Origin: Ascaris suum
Lineage: Eukaryota > Nematoda > Chromadorea > Rhabditida > Ascarididae
DNA: 64,000 bases
Reading direction: 5' to 3'
Assembly: GCA_013433145.1 (NCBI GenBank)
Contig: CM024186.1
Location: 5,770,001-5,834,000 of the forward strand
Shown here: positions 1 through 12,806 of the stretch, piece after piece
Layout: each line of letters starts with the position of its first letter
Position numbering within the stretch: the first letter of the stretch is position 1
Position numbers and translations under genes: made by a program
Notes under the pieces: generated by a model
Databases searched by the model: none
What the model saw: only the letters and a program-made list of their open reading frames with translations
Told to the model about the DNA's origin: nothing

Positions 1-280
1 CTTACTCATTCTTCCCTCTCTTCTTCACCTGTAAGAAGTTTAGGTTACGAGAGTTTTCACACTTTATCTTGATTTCACAAATTTCTAATGGTGTGTCGAT
101 CATCGATAAAAGGAAAGAAACGTCTGCATATTTAGCAGCTTTGAAGGACGTCCTCAGGCTGTCACCAATAAAGAATAGAAAACTTTGGAAAGTTAAAAGC
201 GTTGAATTAGAAAGCATTTCTATAGTATTCTCAGAAATTTTGAATTTCCTTTATTAACTCTAATAATGGAATAATTTCAG
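1..280 (+). other. Intron or unresolved 5' sequence of MGAT1
   Basis: Sequence before the first recognisable GnT-I exon. An open frame of about 60 codons runs near 69-257, but it does not match the GnT-I segment expected there, which should contain a VSQD-type strand. It ends in a pyrimidine-rich acceptor ATAATTTCAG at 271-280. I see no gene I can defend. Confidence 0.4.
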
Positions 281-3164
281 CATCTTAGCGGTGATAAGGC
301 GAATATCACTGTTGAGGCAGGTCATGAACGATATCTGACATATTATATGATAGCTCGACATTATAAACTTGGCCTCTCATATGTTTTTGATCAGCTCGGT
401 TATACGAGCGTTATTATCACTGAAGGTTATCTTTACCTTTATGATCTTATCTTTGGATATTCTATATTTCTTCATGAAATCCAGCATCAATAAAAGTTTG
501 AAAGTTTTGAAAATAAATTTAAAAATGAGAGAAACGCCCAGAGATACAACTTATTGTGTTGGATGCAAAAATATATAAAAGAAAGATGAATTTAACCACG
601 TTGTATATGATATGGATGGCGGTATGTATAAGGCGATACCTTATATAGTAATTTCGGTCTAAAATAACTATAGACTAATAGCAATTAAAATATTACTTTT
701 AATGATTAGTTAGTTACCAATCAAAATTTAAGTAGTAGAGGTTAATTAAATGTAAAAGTTAGTTTGGTTCAACTGTTTTCTATTCTCATCAGTGAGATAT
801 TGGTGTAAAATGATTCCAAATTTCATTGTTCGATGTTGTTTAAATTCTTTTTTTTTTCGGAAATGATTACAAAGTTTGATGCAAATATTATTGATGGAAT
901 AAATCAATCTTTCAGATGATCTCGATATAGCACCCGATTTTTTCGAATATTTTAGCGCCACTCGTCACCTCTTAGAGATCGATCCTACACTTTATTGTGT
1001 TTCTGCATGGAACGATAATGGAAAAATTAATCTTATCGATATAAATAGTACTGATTTATTATATCGCAGTGATTTCTTTCCAGGTTTAGGTTGGATGATG
1101 ACCAGGTAATCAATAATATTAACCTGTGTTCTACCTTTTATGCCTTCTCATAAAGAATTATTGCTTAGAACGAGCCTTATAAAGCGCAAGTTTTGCCGAT
1201 TCTTTGTTTAGAAACATCGATATGGGACTTCACGAAAATCTAGTTAAAAGCATTTTAATTCGAAAGGAAGGATAAAATGAGTGAAATTAGTTCTAAAGGT
1301 GGTTTGGATCGTAAATCAGAAAGTGAAAATAGAGGAGATTTTTCGAGCAATAAGAAAATTACTGCTTGTAATCGGTAATTTACAAGATTTCCTCTAGATG
1401 TTCACGAAAAGATAAGGCTTCTAAAGTTTGTTCTAGCGTTCGAGTATTTGCAGGGAACTCTGGAAAGAATTTGGTCCTATTTGGCCGAATGGTTTTTGGG
1501 ATGATTGGATACGGGACCCTTTACGAAGGAAGAATCGTTCTTGCATAAGACCGGAAATCTCACGAACTGGTATGACACCTGAAGGCAGGAAAGGAGCAAG
1601 CAAGTATGTGATATAACGAATGTTGATTACGTGAGTTATTATGAATGGGAAAGATAGTTTCTCTCCCCTGTGAAGAGATTGCGAAGGTATTCGGTTGAAG
1701 AGGCAGAGATTCCTCTTTCTTATTTAACGATGATGCTAAATTATACGAATAGAGAATTACTTTAGCCGAGTTGATTCTTTCAATCAAAGAACTTGATACT
1801 GCTGTATGATGATTGAGGGGGCGGGGGGGGGGTGGGGGCGGGCTATTTGTTTGACTCAAGTTCAGGTTCATTGTGTTACCACTCGCTCAAAGCAGTGTAG
1901 CAATATTACGCTTGTTTTTTCCACAGTTCTTATCGTATAAGCAGAAATATTGTTGTTGAATGTAAAGATAGCTGCTGTAAAAATGAGATATCAGTTATGA
2001 GGTATGGTTTATCGACCGATTTCGATTCGTTTTTTATGGAATATACTGAAATTTAAGCCACTATTAGTCCTATGCAGACTATTACTGTGAGAAGTGATAG
2101 CGAATGCCAAGAATTCTTATTCCGTTGATCGCTGGGATATTAGCTAACTTTTGGGAAAATGTCAGCCAATTGGATAATCTGTGAAAAGTGTATAGATTAT
2201 ATGAGGATTATTGAGTTTTTCATAAACGTGTTGAAAAAAAAAATTTAAAAGAATAATATGAAGTGAATTTTTACTCAATTCAATTTATTATAGTGGTCTT
2301 TTCTTTGTGAAGCATCTCGCAAAAATTGCCATCAATACACAACCGGTTAATTTCACAACGCTCAAAATGGATTATTTACTCAAGGTTTTTTATTTTTATT
2401 TCTAGAAACTTTCATTACCTTTACATTTAAATATTACAAAGTATTTTTTTTTTTAAATCGAAGCAATTCGGATTAATAATTTTCATTTCATCACAAATCT
2501 CTTAATTTTTAATCGCTAGAAATATATTGAGATTTATTGAATGATTTATTTGAATTATTGCTTATTAATTTAATCTAATGACTATAATTAACTATGGGAT
2601 TATCATATTGCATAAGAGTCTCCTATGTGGAGAATTAAAATTCAATTTGTGTTAAAATAAGGAAATAGAGGATAAAAGGATGGCAAAGTTGAGATGGAAA
2701 GTTTCTTCAGTAAGTTTCAACTTCAACGCTAGTTACTATTGCAAATAGAAGTGATTTGTTGCAACGCATATGAACAATGGGCTGTATCATAGCATATTAG
2801 CTGAAATGTTGGAGCATGAATTTCTACTTTTCCGCACTGATTTTCGAAATTATAGGTTTTTTTCATATCGTAGACCAACGTTTAAAAAATTTCAATCATT
2901 CTATAAAACTTTTATATACGGTGAAAGGACTTCTAGCCACTTCACATACACAACCGAATATTTATTAACTTCAAATATAATCGAAAAATTTCAATTCAGC
3001 ATCTTTAAGAATTACTGGCGGAAATAAATTGATAATTGGGAATTTCTGTTTAGAGATTATGTTGAAATATTAATCGTTGTTGGAGAAATGATTTATAAAT
3101 AAATAATGGAGATAAAATCTACCATTATAATATGAATTTATCATCCAAGAGTACTTTCATTTGT

Positions 3165-3203
<39 letters not shown>

Positions 3204-5028
3204 TTTGTTTATTTATATAATAATTTTGATTCGACGAATAATATCTATAAGAATGGAGTTTACAGAAGAAAATTTGCGTGTAGTGCTTATGATTATTATC
3301 GATTGTAAAGCATCATCCAATTCAAGGAAATTTGGCTTCTGAAGTATATGTTGGGCTCAAAATTGTAACTTTATAGAATATTTTAATTTTATGATAATGG
3401 AAAGTAAATGAGGGGCTACTTTATTATCCATAATAGTATAAGGTTATGCAACAAAGTAGTTAATTTTTATAGACAAAGATTGCTCGTAATAAACTGATCA
3501 TTTCAAAATTAAAACAGTGATAGTCATAGGAAAAGGCTTAGTATGACATAGACATTTATCGTATTCTTACCGTAATTCTATAGAATACCGTAATACCGAC
3601 ATTGATATAGGTATTTACGATAATGGCTAACTGCTTATATCATTATCGAAATTACTGTATCATATTCCTCTTTTTTTTGCACGAAAATTTCTTTAATAAT
3701 GTGGTAATTTATAGGAGAATTATGATAGAAATTTTATTAAACGTGTCTATTCGGCGACATTATTATCACTATCAAATTTAACGCAACAAATTTCTCGAAG
3801 AGAAAATACACTCAAAGAATATCGTATACAATATAGCCAACTTGGAGAATATTTAGAAATTGCTGGTCAACTTCAAATTATGGGTGATTTCAAGGTGAGC
3901 GAATTTTTGAATTTTTTTACTTGGTTGCTAATTAACTATTTTCTACACCTTGTCATTCTACCACAAGCAGTTGACGATATTTATCTGTCTGTTATGCACG
4001 CAACCGAACGAATAGTTGACATTTATTTACGGAATTTAAATAAAGTCCATGGTCGACCCCCTTTTTAGGTGGCTATGCAAAGATATGCTTAAAATTAAAC
4101 GCGTAGTTAGAGATGGGATGCAGGAGGGATAAGGAGGACTCTTGTCGGGGGATAAAGACCACTTTTCGAATTTCCGCGCAGGATATAGAGAGGGCAATGC
4201 AGGTGCTCAAAGAAAGAAATGAATAAATCAAAGAAATAGTGGTGAACTAACATCTCCCACCTCTTCCTCTTTCGTTCTAGCTTTGTACTTGCAAGGAATA
4301 ACACAACAGTGGTTAATTACTCGCGTGATTCCATCGATGTTAGAAAATATGAAGAGTGTGAATGGCGAAGTAAGGTCTTAATGATGCAGTTGAATGACAC
4401 AATTTTTGTCCAAAGGAATAAAAACGTCACCTGAGAGCTAAAGCCATCTACCTGCCCGACCTTTTCCGGTGCGGTTGTTTCTAATTAGCCAGTTTATATT
4501 TTTGTAAGTTTAGGTGGCTTTTGCTCTCAGGTGCAAGTTTAGGCGCCCGACCTTTGTTCATTATGTAAGATATTTTCAGTTTAAGGTATGAGAGGAAATT
4601 GTCTAAAAATGTTTGCAATTATTAGCCAAAGTTATAATCAACACAAACTTCTTCGGTAGCTTTTTTTGCAGTGGAATTGAAAACTTCGAACCGGTAGTGA
4701 AAAACTGTTATTTTACTATTACGGTTGCAATTTCCTAGTAAATCGACTACCTTTCTTTTTGATTTGCTCCTTATAATGTTATATTCTTTGATGCCCCGAA
4801 AAAAATCGTCATGATCCTCAATCCAATATAATAATGAAATTTATCAGAAATTATCGTCTTGAGTCGATTTGATTATAGGCAGGTGTACCTCGAACAGCCT
4901 ACCTTGGGATCGTTACCTGTTTCATTAATCATATACGAATATTTGTCGCACCCGATTTGAAAGTATGGAAGAACTATGATCCATCATGGGAAGCACCGGA
5001 GAATTTTTTCAATATGAATTTCCCTTAA
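281..5028 (+). CDS. MGAT1: GnT-I (MGAT1-like), 3' part of gene, six exons
   Basis: Alpha-1,3-mannosyl-glycoprotein 2-beta-N-acetylglucosaminyltransferase, the Golgi type II membrane enzyme that adds GlcNAc to Man5 N-glycans. Exons read 281-425, 916-1105, 1454-1603, 2294-2384, 3715-3894 and 4879-5028; all join in phase with GT/AG borders. The product carries IARHY, then the metal-binding EDDLD motif (its first D codon is split by the 425/916 intron), [46 protein letters not shown] and the C-terminal LGIVTC and NYDPSW. All are hallmarks of family GT13. The stop is TAA at 5026-5028 and a possible polyA signal AATAAA lies near 5174. The cytoplasmic tail, membrane anchor and start of the catalytic domain must lie upstream of 281; part may lie in 1-280, but no matching exon was seen there. 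POMGNT1 is a related family, but the WNDNG and DPSW contexts fit GnT-I better. Confidence 0.93.
3160..3217. repeat. (TTTA)n microsatellite
   Basis: About 13 tandem copies of TTTA with flanking TTTG variants, inside the MGAT1 intron between the exons ending at 2384 and starting at 3715. Confidence 0.95.
4428..4533. mobile_element. Short hairpin element with terminal inverted repeats (MITE-like)
   Basis: The left end reads CACCTGAGAGCTAAAGCCA and the right end is its near-perfect inverse (19 bp, one mismatch in the core), enclosing about 65 bp. It lies in the last MGAT1 intron. The size and structure fit a miniature inverted-repeat element. No clear target-site duplication was found and no transposase is nearby, so transposition is inferred only. 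Confidence 0.5.
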
Positions 5029-6299
5029 TATTTTATCATTGCAATTGCAGTTGAACTGCGAATTTACGATAACTTCTCGAATTTTTTAATGATTTGCTGT
5101 TGCCCATATATAGTTGGATAAGGTAAGCGATTTTGTATCCCTGAATATGCTCAGGTAATCATCCCATAGGGGAATAAAACACTATGAATTTGTACCTCTT
5201 CAGTATTGAATTGCTCGTTCGGTGGTGAATTTTTTGAGCAGACAATGCAATAACACTTTTTGAAGGACCACTTTGATATCGTAAAGGCTATACTGATTCC
5301 TTCCAAAAAAATCACCTGTGCAGCATCTATCAATTGAAGTAAAAATGTTTTATTAAACGTGTGGGAATCGGTATATGATTCAGGTCAAATTTTTGTTTCC
5401 CAATTGTAAGTCTAACTGTTGTGGCATGGTAGTGAATAGCCATGATGAGGCACTCGTAAATATAAGGACTCATGACTAGGGAAAATTATAGCCATTTAAA
5501 GGATAGCGTCCATGACTATAATCGGACGCATGCGTACGCGTCGCCGTAATCACTTGCCATCGTACCATAATGTACCGATTGAAATATATTGGCTTGCATA
5601 TATTCTATATATGGATTACATCGTTTTATTTCATTGCAATTTTTTATTTGCTGAGATAATGTTATATAATGCATAACGACACTAAAGTACTATATAACTA
5701 TCTCTTCAAAGGGCACTTCAATCATTTCGTTGCAGTTATCGCTTCCTTTGTAGACTTCTAGATTTAAATTGAATTAAAATGCTTTAAATGAAAATATCGT
5801 TGCGCAACTATTTGTTTGCTATTTAATGTTGCTGTAATTCGACGATTTATGGTGAAATGTGATTTAATATGTCTTTCAAACGGTTAACTTTTACTTTGAA
5901 ATGAATATAATGAATTAATTGTATACATTTGTATGAATATTTTTAAAAGCTTTTAACTTTTTGGATCCTGAACCACTAGGGAATTAGATGAGGTGAGAAT
6001 TTCGACGAGCCGTTTTGCTGGAAAAATTTATAAAGTGGAAAAATGCGAAATAGGATTAGATGCTCGAGCAATTGAAATTCGTCCTTTCCTCGAATGCAAA
6101 TAAAAGGACGGTGTTCATAATAACAGTTTATTTTAGAGATTGTAGCCTTCTCATGCAAACGAAAGATTCATATCTAATACCCCTTTCTTCCCGCCTAGGC
6201 CTTCTCATACTCCCTTCTGAGGGCTTTTCTCTTCTACTTCTTACAACACGATATGGTATCTAGTTCTAGTCCCGCTAAAGGATGATTTTATCGACCGTT

Positions 6300-6535
6300 T
6301 GAAATACACGTATGCGCACTTCATCTCAAAATCACTAGCGGTATACCAATGATGTTGAATGGTATGATAAACCATATCATTCAGTGACAGGGGCTTCAAG
6401 CATACTTAACTGAGGGCGCATACAAACGACCCCAATGTAATAGCGAAAGAATAACTAACTACTGGCGAGATACGAACTCATGAGATTTCCTCTCCCGATG
6501 CTTTACTAACCAGTTGAGCTACTAGAGACATCTGG
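6300..6535 (-). mobile_element. tRNA-derived SINE-like element or tRNA pseudogene
   Basis: On the minus strand, 6461-6531 resembles a tRNA. It has a good A box (TAGCTCAACTGG) followed by GTTAG, and a B-box-like GTTCGTATC about 38 nt further on. The acceptor ends do not pair well and the B box departs from GTTCGANNC, so a working tRNA is unlikely. Downstream on the same strand an unrelated body of about 150 nt follows, the usual layout of a tRNA-headed SINE. The lower boundary is a guess. Other copies in the genome would be needed to prove it. Confidence 0.45.
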
Positions 6536-7320
6536 GATAATCATTCGCGAACAGAAGTGTTTCTCGAATTATTCGGTAATGATCTTGATGTTATTTATTT
6601 GCTCGTTTGCCTGTAATCAATGCCATTTTGATTGCCTATTTGTTAATCGTCGTTCTTTCGATGGACTTGCCTTGCAATTTGCGCAATAAGATTTATTTTG
6701 AACACTCGTTGATGTCATTTCTGTCTTGATCATCACCTTTTCTAGATCGCTTCGACAAAACGGTCACATTTATTGTCTGTGGTGGAAACGGAGAAATAAG
6801 AAAGAAGTCGGGAGTTTTGAAGAAAAACCTGGAAACCACTTAAAGGGCCGCTTGATCCTGTGACCCTGAATAAGTCGAATTTTATCGTACCACCGCTAAA
6901 TATAGCAATAGCATCTATACTCTTCCCCTTCAATTTCAGATAGTTGCAGTTGCTGTCACTCACTGACCAGTGTCCGCCTTCTTCACTGACCAATGCTAAG
7001 CTTCATCATTTCGGCATTCCCATAGGATCAGCTTCTAAGTTCGCTTACTGCAAAATTATTTTAATGGTCAGCCGCCAACCGACTGCCAGAAACCAGAGAT
7101 TTGAACGGGACAGTATCTGTTCGAAAAAGTTTAAGGGGAACGTAGTAACGGCTAAGACTACGTAAATTTTGTACAACACCTTCGGGTAATGATGAGTAGA
7201 TAAAACGCGGCCTGACGAGTATGTTGTGCCGCAGCCTAGTCCTCAGAGTGCTCAGGGACGACTGTAGCCAGAAAAATGAAATGTGACCAAGCCCGACGTC
7301 TTCATCTACAGCCAAAGTGC

Positions 7321-7323
<3 letters not shown>

Positions 7324-7392
<69 letters not shown>
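7324..7392. repeat. (TA)n microsatellite
   Basis: An uninterrupted TA dinucleotide tract of about 69 nt. Open frames of alternating Tyr and Ile codons across it are artefacts. Confidence 0.98.
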
Positions 7393-7395
<3 letters not shown>

Positions 7396-8355
7396 TTGGA
7401 AAACCACAACAACAAACACACATATTCGATTGCATACAATTCTTTATATTCAAATTCGATCATCGCAAAAAAAAACCATCAATAATGGCCATATATTTTG
7501 GCTCGAAATAATATCAACGGAAATATCTCATTCAAATTAAAAAATAAGTGATTCTGAAATGATTTCGAAATATCTCATCACATCCGGCCTGACCTTTACT
7601 AAGCTTAACTTTTACCTCGAGAAATTATCAACGCTTAGAAAATATTTCATTTAAGGTATTTTTAAAACGCAACTTCCCGAACCTTTTTTACAGATCCCCC
7701 CCTCCCCCCACTATAAAAGCTGGAAGAAATACTCTACTATTTCATCAAAAATACATTCCACAGTTGTATCGACGTACAAAAATCATACAGTAGTAATAAC
7801 TTTGCGATGTTTTCCTTTCATCTTTCATGGGGAAATCCGATCAAAAACATTGTGGCAACAGATTGCAAGTACAAAAATACCAAACAATAATTAACGCTTC
7901 GAATAGATAATGATACACCAATAAACTGAGTTAAGAGTGCCAACATTGGTACGTATCGGCTCAAGAAACAGCATCGATCGTGCTGGCACGCAAACCGAAT
8001 GGTCTATTTTCTAGAGCATGATTTTTACTATGCTTATTGATCGGTCTTTAAATTTATTAAGATGGCACTGTGCGCCAACTAATCATAGCATCTCTTTCTA
8101 GCAGCCTAGTTATTAGCTACCTACTCCCACACACCGATCATTACTCGGCGGTCTACATTAGCCTTTTTCCAATCTGGCTAACACCGAAATTTTGTGTACT
8201 TCATAGTTTCATACCTGAAATAATGTATGACATCAAAGTATCACCAAAAATATGACCTTAATTTTTAATACCTACTATTTCTTTCAATACCTATAAAAAT
8301 ATAACTTCCCTAAAAATGAGACCCACACCAATCTGTCTAACAAAGAAGTTACAAT

Positions 8356-10934
8356 TCAGTAAACGAATGAATCGGAAATAAGAACATATTGCATTCTCTG
8401 CGGTGGTAGTTGAAAATCGAGCCAATCAGACGCGTGATTCGGTAATAAACCCATGCCGTGTAATTTGTATAGGGCCATCGCTACCGCCAGTGTATTGCCA
8501 AGCACAAAAACAATTTTATGCACCAGTAAATTACCTGTATGCTCGTCCTGAAATTTCCTAGAAACGGATAAACTCCATCAATAAACAGGTAAACTTCTCA
8601 CATATGAACTTTTGGCAGCATCCTGATTTAACGATTTAAGTTTAAGACAACAAAACAATTTCAGTTTGCAGTACTCTTTCAAGGATTTCTTCCACCACTG
8701 AAGCAGTCAGGTGTCACCAAGACCAAACAAAAACTAAGTACCAATGAGTCCAACTAGAAAGAAAACCACGCTGCCACCATTGACTGCTCTCGAAGCCCGG
8801 AAACAAACTTGGTCCTTACATCTCTTGTTTACTCTTCAATGCGTCAGGAAGACAATTATAACATGTAAACAGCTATACGGATATAAGAAATGAAGGAAGA
8901 GAACCCTCAAAGACAACGTTAAACCTTGAATGCCTATGCGCAATAAAGGCTGATCGAATAAAAATTAGATCAAGAGTGTTTCCCCAAAGGTTACAGGGAG
9001 TACCATCAAAGGCATTTTAAGCCTACCGAAGCCGATCCACAACGATGCTCAAACGACACTCCTAAAGAAAGCTTTAAATCGTGAAGTAGATAAATATTGT
9101 TTTTATAATGGACTAGTTCCCTTTAATGGATTATGTTAATAGGTTCGTATCAGAGTAGATTGTCACTTAAGGAATGCAATAGCCTTGGAAAATGTTTTTT
9201 AAAAAAAAGGAAAAAGGTAATATATTTTCAAATATTCGCACTTTTATGGTCCTCGAATTGAAAATATCGTAAAGACCGAAAGAGATAATAACGAAAATAG
9301 ATCGAATACAACTTGCCTGAAGGGAGGTAAAATAATAATTTATAAAAGAATGTGGTCTCCTGTTCACTGCCAGCTATCAACAGTATCCAGTTAATTATAC
9401 TCATTGGCTAAACTAATATCGTATGAGTTCAAATACCTCCCTTAAAAATTGGTTTTTTTTAATTTCAGGAAAACCGATAGCGCCGAGACGACATTTGAGA
9501 TTAGAATATATTTAACATCAAAAACATGTAATCAATCAAATAAAGAAATCACCAGGCATAAAACCTATCATCACATAAATAAAACAATCAAAGAAGCGAC
9601 TTTTATCGGCATAAACAATGGGCTGTGAATGTGCATACCTATAAAGGTGAATGTGCATACCTGTAAAGGTTTAAAGGCGGCGTTTACACTCATTAGCGCT
9701 TTGACGGGTCTCCAAGCCATCATCGCGATCATCATAATCGGAAATATACTGATAGTATTGCCCGACATATACATCATGAACATATTCATAGGGATGCTTT
9801 TGATCGGTTGCAATGCCATATCCCACGCTCGCTTCGTCATTAAATGTTGGGTATGCTCGCTGCGTCCACCTTGCTCCACCTATAAAACCGCCCACTCACC
9901 AATTACTTTAAAAGTTTTTACTTATTCAGTGGCATTTATTTTTATTGTCATTTTTGAGTCGGCAGCAATAATCATGCAGATGATTTATCCCCCACCCTCA
10001 TCGGTTTGTGCCCCATTAAACGCCATCTAGGTAATGAAAAACTGCTTGCTATTCGCATAAGCCCGAGCTGCTTCCTCTAAACTCCATAGGTTCAAACGGA
10101 AGGAGTGATGTCGCAAAGGGGGAGAGGGTGGAGAGGAGGGTCAGAGAGAGAGGAGAAGACCAAAAATTATACCCATGTCCCCTCACACAAGTGGCACTTC
10201 TGAGTAGGCGGATCACGTGCATATATTTCACCTCTATGACTCGTTTCACCATCGCAGCATCCATTACTGCCTTTCTGCATACTGTTTGCAAAAAGCGATC
10301 CTTAACCAAGTTTCATTCCCAACTCATATAAAAGGTGATATATTCGTTTCCCAAGTCCACAGGTATAACGTCTCAATTCCCAAATATGCCAACAGTAAAA
10401 GAAAGATAAACGAAATGTAATTAGCTCATCAAGCATTCTATAACTAAATGCCCTCATAAATTTCTATTTTCTATCTATGAGCATTTCTAAACACAAATTC
10501 ATAAAACCCCAAATTTATTAATAGTCTTCCTTTTTCTACTCAATCGGAAAGTTTATGCTACTCCTTCATATTGCAATATTTTCCTTCAAACCTTAATATT
10601 CATTTAAAGCATGTCACAGAGCTCAACATTTACATGATCTGCGGATCAAAATGGTGCTGTGGAAGCATAACGATCGAAACCCCCCTCCCCCCTCCGCTTA
10701 AGCACAAGAATAATCTATAGTTTTTAATAATAATAAAGATAATGCTGGAGGCAATAAATTTTTTAAAATAAGTGCATTCATGCTGTAAAGTTTTAGCAAA
10801 AAAAAGGTGCCAACCTGTTGTACAACGGAAACACTTTGCGAGAATCCAGGTGGATTGAAACAAGCGTCAACAACGCGACTAACAATTCGTGAACCACCAG
10901 TTGTCGCGTCTAATTTCCACTTGTTTAGCGCCAT
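8356..10934 (-). CDS. EMC4: ER membrane protein complex subunit 4, three exons
   Basis: EMC4/TMEM85 is a small multipass subunit of the EMC, which inserts tail-anchored and multipass proteins into the ER membrane. Exons on the minus strand are 10815-10934, 9661-9855 and 8356-8547; each is a whole number of codons (40, 65 and 64 including TGA), giving 168 aa against 183 in human. The N-terminus [12 protein letters not shown] corresponds to the FKW..GGS region of the family. Exon 2 carries [27 protein letters not shown] and [11 protein letters not shown], the family signature with membrane segments. Exon 3 has a hydrophobic stretch, then [12 protein letters not shown]. The ATG at 10932-10934 is preceded 11 nt upstream by an acceptor-like TTATAG, which may be a trans-splice site. 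The exon 2 acceptor (GCGAG) is weak but is the only one seen that is in phase. The exon 2 donor lies inside a 22-bp tandem duplication. Confidence 0.95.
9625..9668. repeat. 22-bp tandem duplication across the EMC4 exon 2 splice donor
   Basis: Two copies of GTGAATGTGCATACCTRTAAAG lie head to tail at 9625-9646 and 9647-9668. On the minus strand the second copy contains the used donor ACAG|GTATGC. The first copy offers a second ATAG|GTATGC donor 22 nt downstream. Confidence 0.9.
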
Positions 10935-12789
10935 AGCAATAGCAACTATAATCAAACAGTTAATAAAATAGGCGCTGATCGAAGTTAGAAAAAAAAATTT
11001 AAATTTTCATATAATGGAAAATATTTCCATAATCATGAGCACGCATAAGAGCAAAATAGATTGCAAAACGCGCAAAAAAAAGAGATGGCACAATATGTGC
11101 TTTAATGATTGTGACCATCATATCTACTAGCTTCACATAATATCAATAAATAATAAAATAGGCGTTATAATAAATCTATTTTAGAATGGAAACAACTATA
11201 CACCTTACAAAAGAGTTGTTTTTCTGGCCTGAACAGCCGTCAAAATATGCGCAAACATTATTGCTGATCTAATCGATTAAGGCATCTTCCTATCGTTGCA
11301 AATGTTTATATGTTGAGACTGATAGCCCCGGATGGACATGTATGCAGACATGCGGACAAACGGACAGGCACGCACACAAATACTCGCAGTTAAGTCGCCA
11401 ATAGTACGCACATAAAAGTTTACATCAGATTCAGAGTTCCACATTGCAACAAAAAACTTGCAACGTGGAACACAAACTGAAACAATCACCTCTGACATTT
11501 GCGCCTCAGATATTTTCATGATAGTATATGGTGAAGCGTCAATTAGAACTTCAACGCATTTCATTTTAATTTTATTTTCATTTTACCCTCCCCAGTAATA
11601 AAAGCATACAAATGGTTTATAACGACGAGACAAGGACAGACAAGACGACAGACACCAGAAACGACGACAAAAGAACGGACATCAAACACCTCAAGGTAAC
11701 AACAACCTAAGAACAGAGTGACTCAACCATAACCTCGAAAAGGGGGAGAGAGCAGGGAGGGTGTGAGTGCATTAACAAGATCGGCAGGAAACAGACCCCA
11801 ACTTCATAGAACGGAACCAGAAACTGTGTAGATCAATTTTTGCAGTGGAACATTTTTTCGGACATGGTAGAAGTGATACCTAAGCAAGAAAAACTGCACT
11901 GAAGTATATTATCATAAAACGGATCCGCAATAATTAATGGAAGATCTTTCGGCAAATTCCCAGTACATCTATACTATAAAACGCAGAGAACAAAGTGTGC
12001 AATTTTGAGTGAGTCTTCAGCGACATTAGAATACTGCGACCACAAATGACGGTCGGGGTCAATAGCAACATCTAGGTCGCCACTTTCATGTGCAAAAAAA
12101 AGAATCCTGTCTCCTAGCATGAAAGAAATTCGGCTTGACATCTCTTGGGGAACATCGAAGTACGAAGTACCAGAACTTCAACCAGTTCAAGAAGAATTGG
12201 GAAACATAAAGACCCTCAATGAAACCAAATTCTAAAGAGGACGTTTTCACCAACACTTGGTTTTCACCGATTTAGTGCTGCATTAGTCGCATATTTGGTC
12301 CTACAGCTTCATAGCCAATAATGAAAAAATTTTGAATTTGCCTTCAAATTTAAATGCATGCTTATCGTTTGATTTCACAAATACGTTTAGTTAGACGCCA
12401 CTTTTTTTTTCGTCATTTAGTCATTGACGCCGTTATCGAGGCGGGTTTTGTTTAGAACTTACTAAAGGTTTTACAGTTATGTGTAGTTTTTCCAATTTTA
12501 TATACTTTTTTTCCAAGAACTGTAGCACTTAATTTAGTGATGAGGTACTGCTATCGGTATATTATTGTTGCTAATCTAACCAACATATCGATGTCAATCG
12601 TGCCAGTCGGGTGGAAATAAATCGCCGTTTATATTATTTAAATGATTAGTACCTATAATATCGTTTTTGTCCGTTGTTTCATTTTTACTTTTATTCTCGA
12701 AGCTTTATTATTCGTTTATGAACGTATTAAATTCGGAGACTTATAGCTGAATTGTTATTATTATTATTATTATTTTTTTTTTTTTGCAG
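10935..12789. other. Intergenic region between divergent EMC4 and Aurora kinase genes
   Basis: This holds the presumed promoters of both genes. A minus-strand open frame at 11277-11564 of 95 codons reads like protein for about 45 residues but ends in low-quality sequence. It has no recognised family and is not called as a gene. A long T-rich tract with TTATTATTATTA precedes the acceptor at 12787-12789. Confidence 0.5.
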
Positions 12790-12806
12790 ACGGATTTTGC
12801 CGAAAT
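12787..12806 (+). promoter_or_regulatory. Splice acceptor just before the Aurora start codon, possible trans-splice site
   Basis: A long T-rich run ends in TTTTTGCAG at 12781-12789, and the ATG follows 17 nt later. Such an AU-rich outron followed by an acceptor close to the ATG is typical of spliced-leader addition in nematodes. An ordinary cis intron with a 5' exon upstream is equally compatible with the sequence. Confidence 0.4.

Larger units (their letters stand above)
5029..8355. other. Intergenic region between MGAT1 and EMC4 (tail-to-tail)
   Basis: Both flanking genes end here: MGAT1 on + at 5028 and EMC4 on - at 8356. The region contains a tRNA-derived SINE-like element (about 6300-6535), a GC-richer stretch (about 6740-7320) and a (TA)n tract (7324-7392). 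Open frames at 6742-6993 and 7061-7453 on - look protein-like in places, but have no recognised family and lie in what seems to be repeat DNA. No gene is supported. Confidence 0.6.

Noticed and set aside
1940..2056. A possible MGAT1 exon reading [11 protein letters not shown]
   Set aside because: The better model extends the previous exon to 1603 (GRKGAS) and joins it in phase to 2294, leaving no need for this segment.
6461..6531. A functional tRNA gene on the minus strand
   Set aside because: The acceptor stem does not pair and the B box deviates, so a SINE head or pseudogene fits better.
7276..7540. Frames with long Tyr-Ile runs, also at 18134-18505, 45912-46202 and 62381-62702
   Set aside because: They are translations of (TA)n microsatellites.
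9629..10030. A 133-codon hydrophobic plus-strand frame
   Set aside because: It is the antisense shadow of EMC4 exon 2.
11277..11564. A minus-strand frame that partly resembles a Tudor-like strand pattern
   Set aside because: The resemblance is faint, no neighbouring exons were found, and the last third is low-quality sequence.
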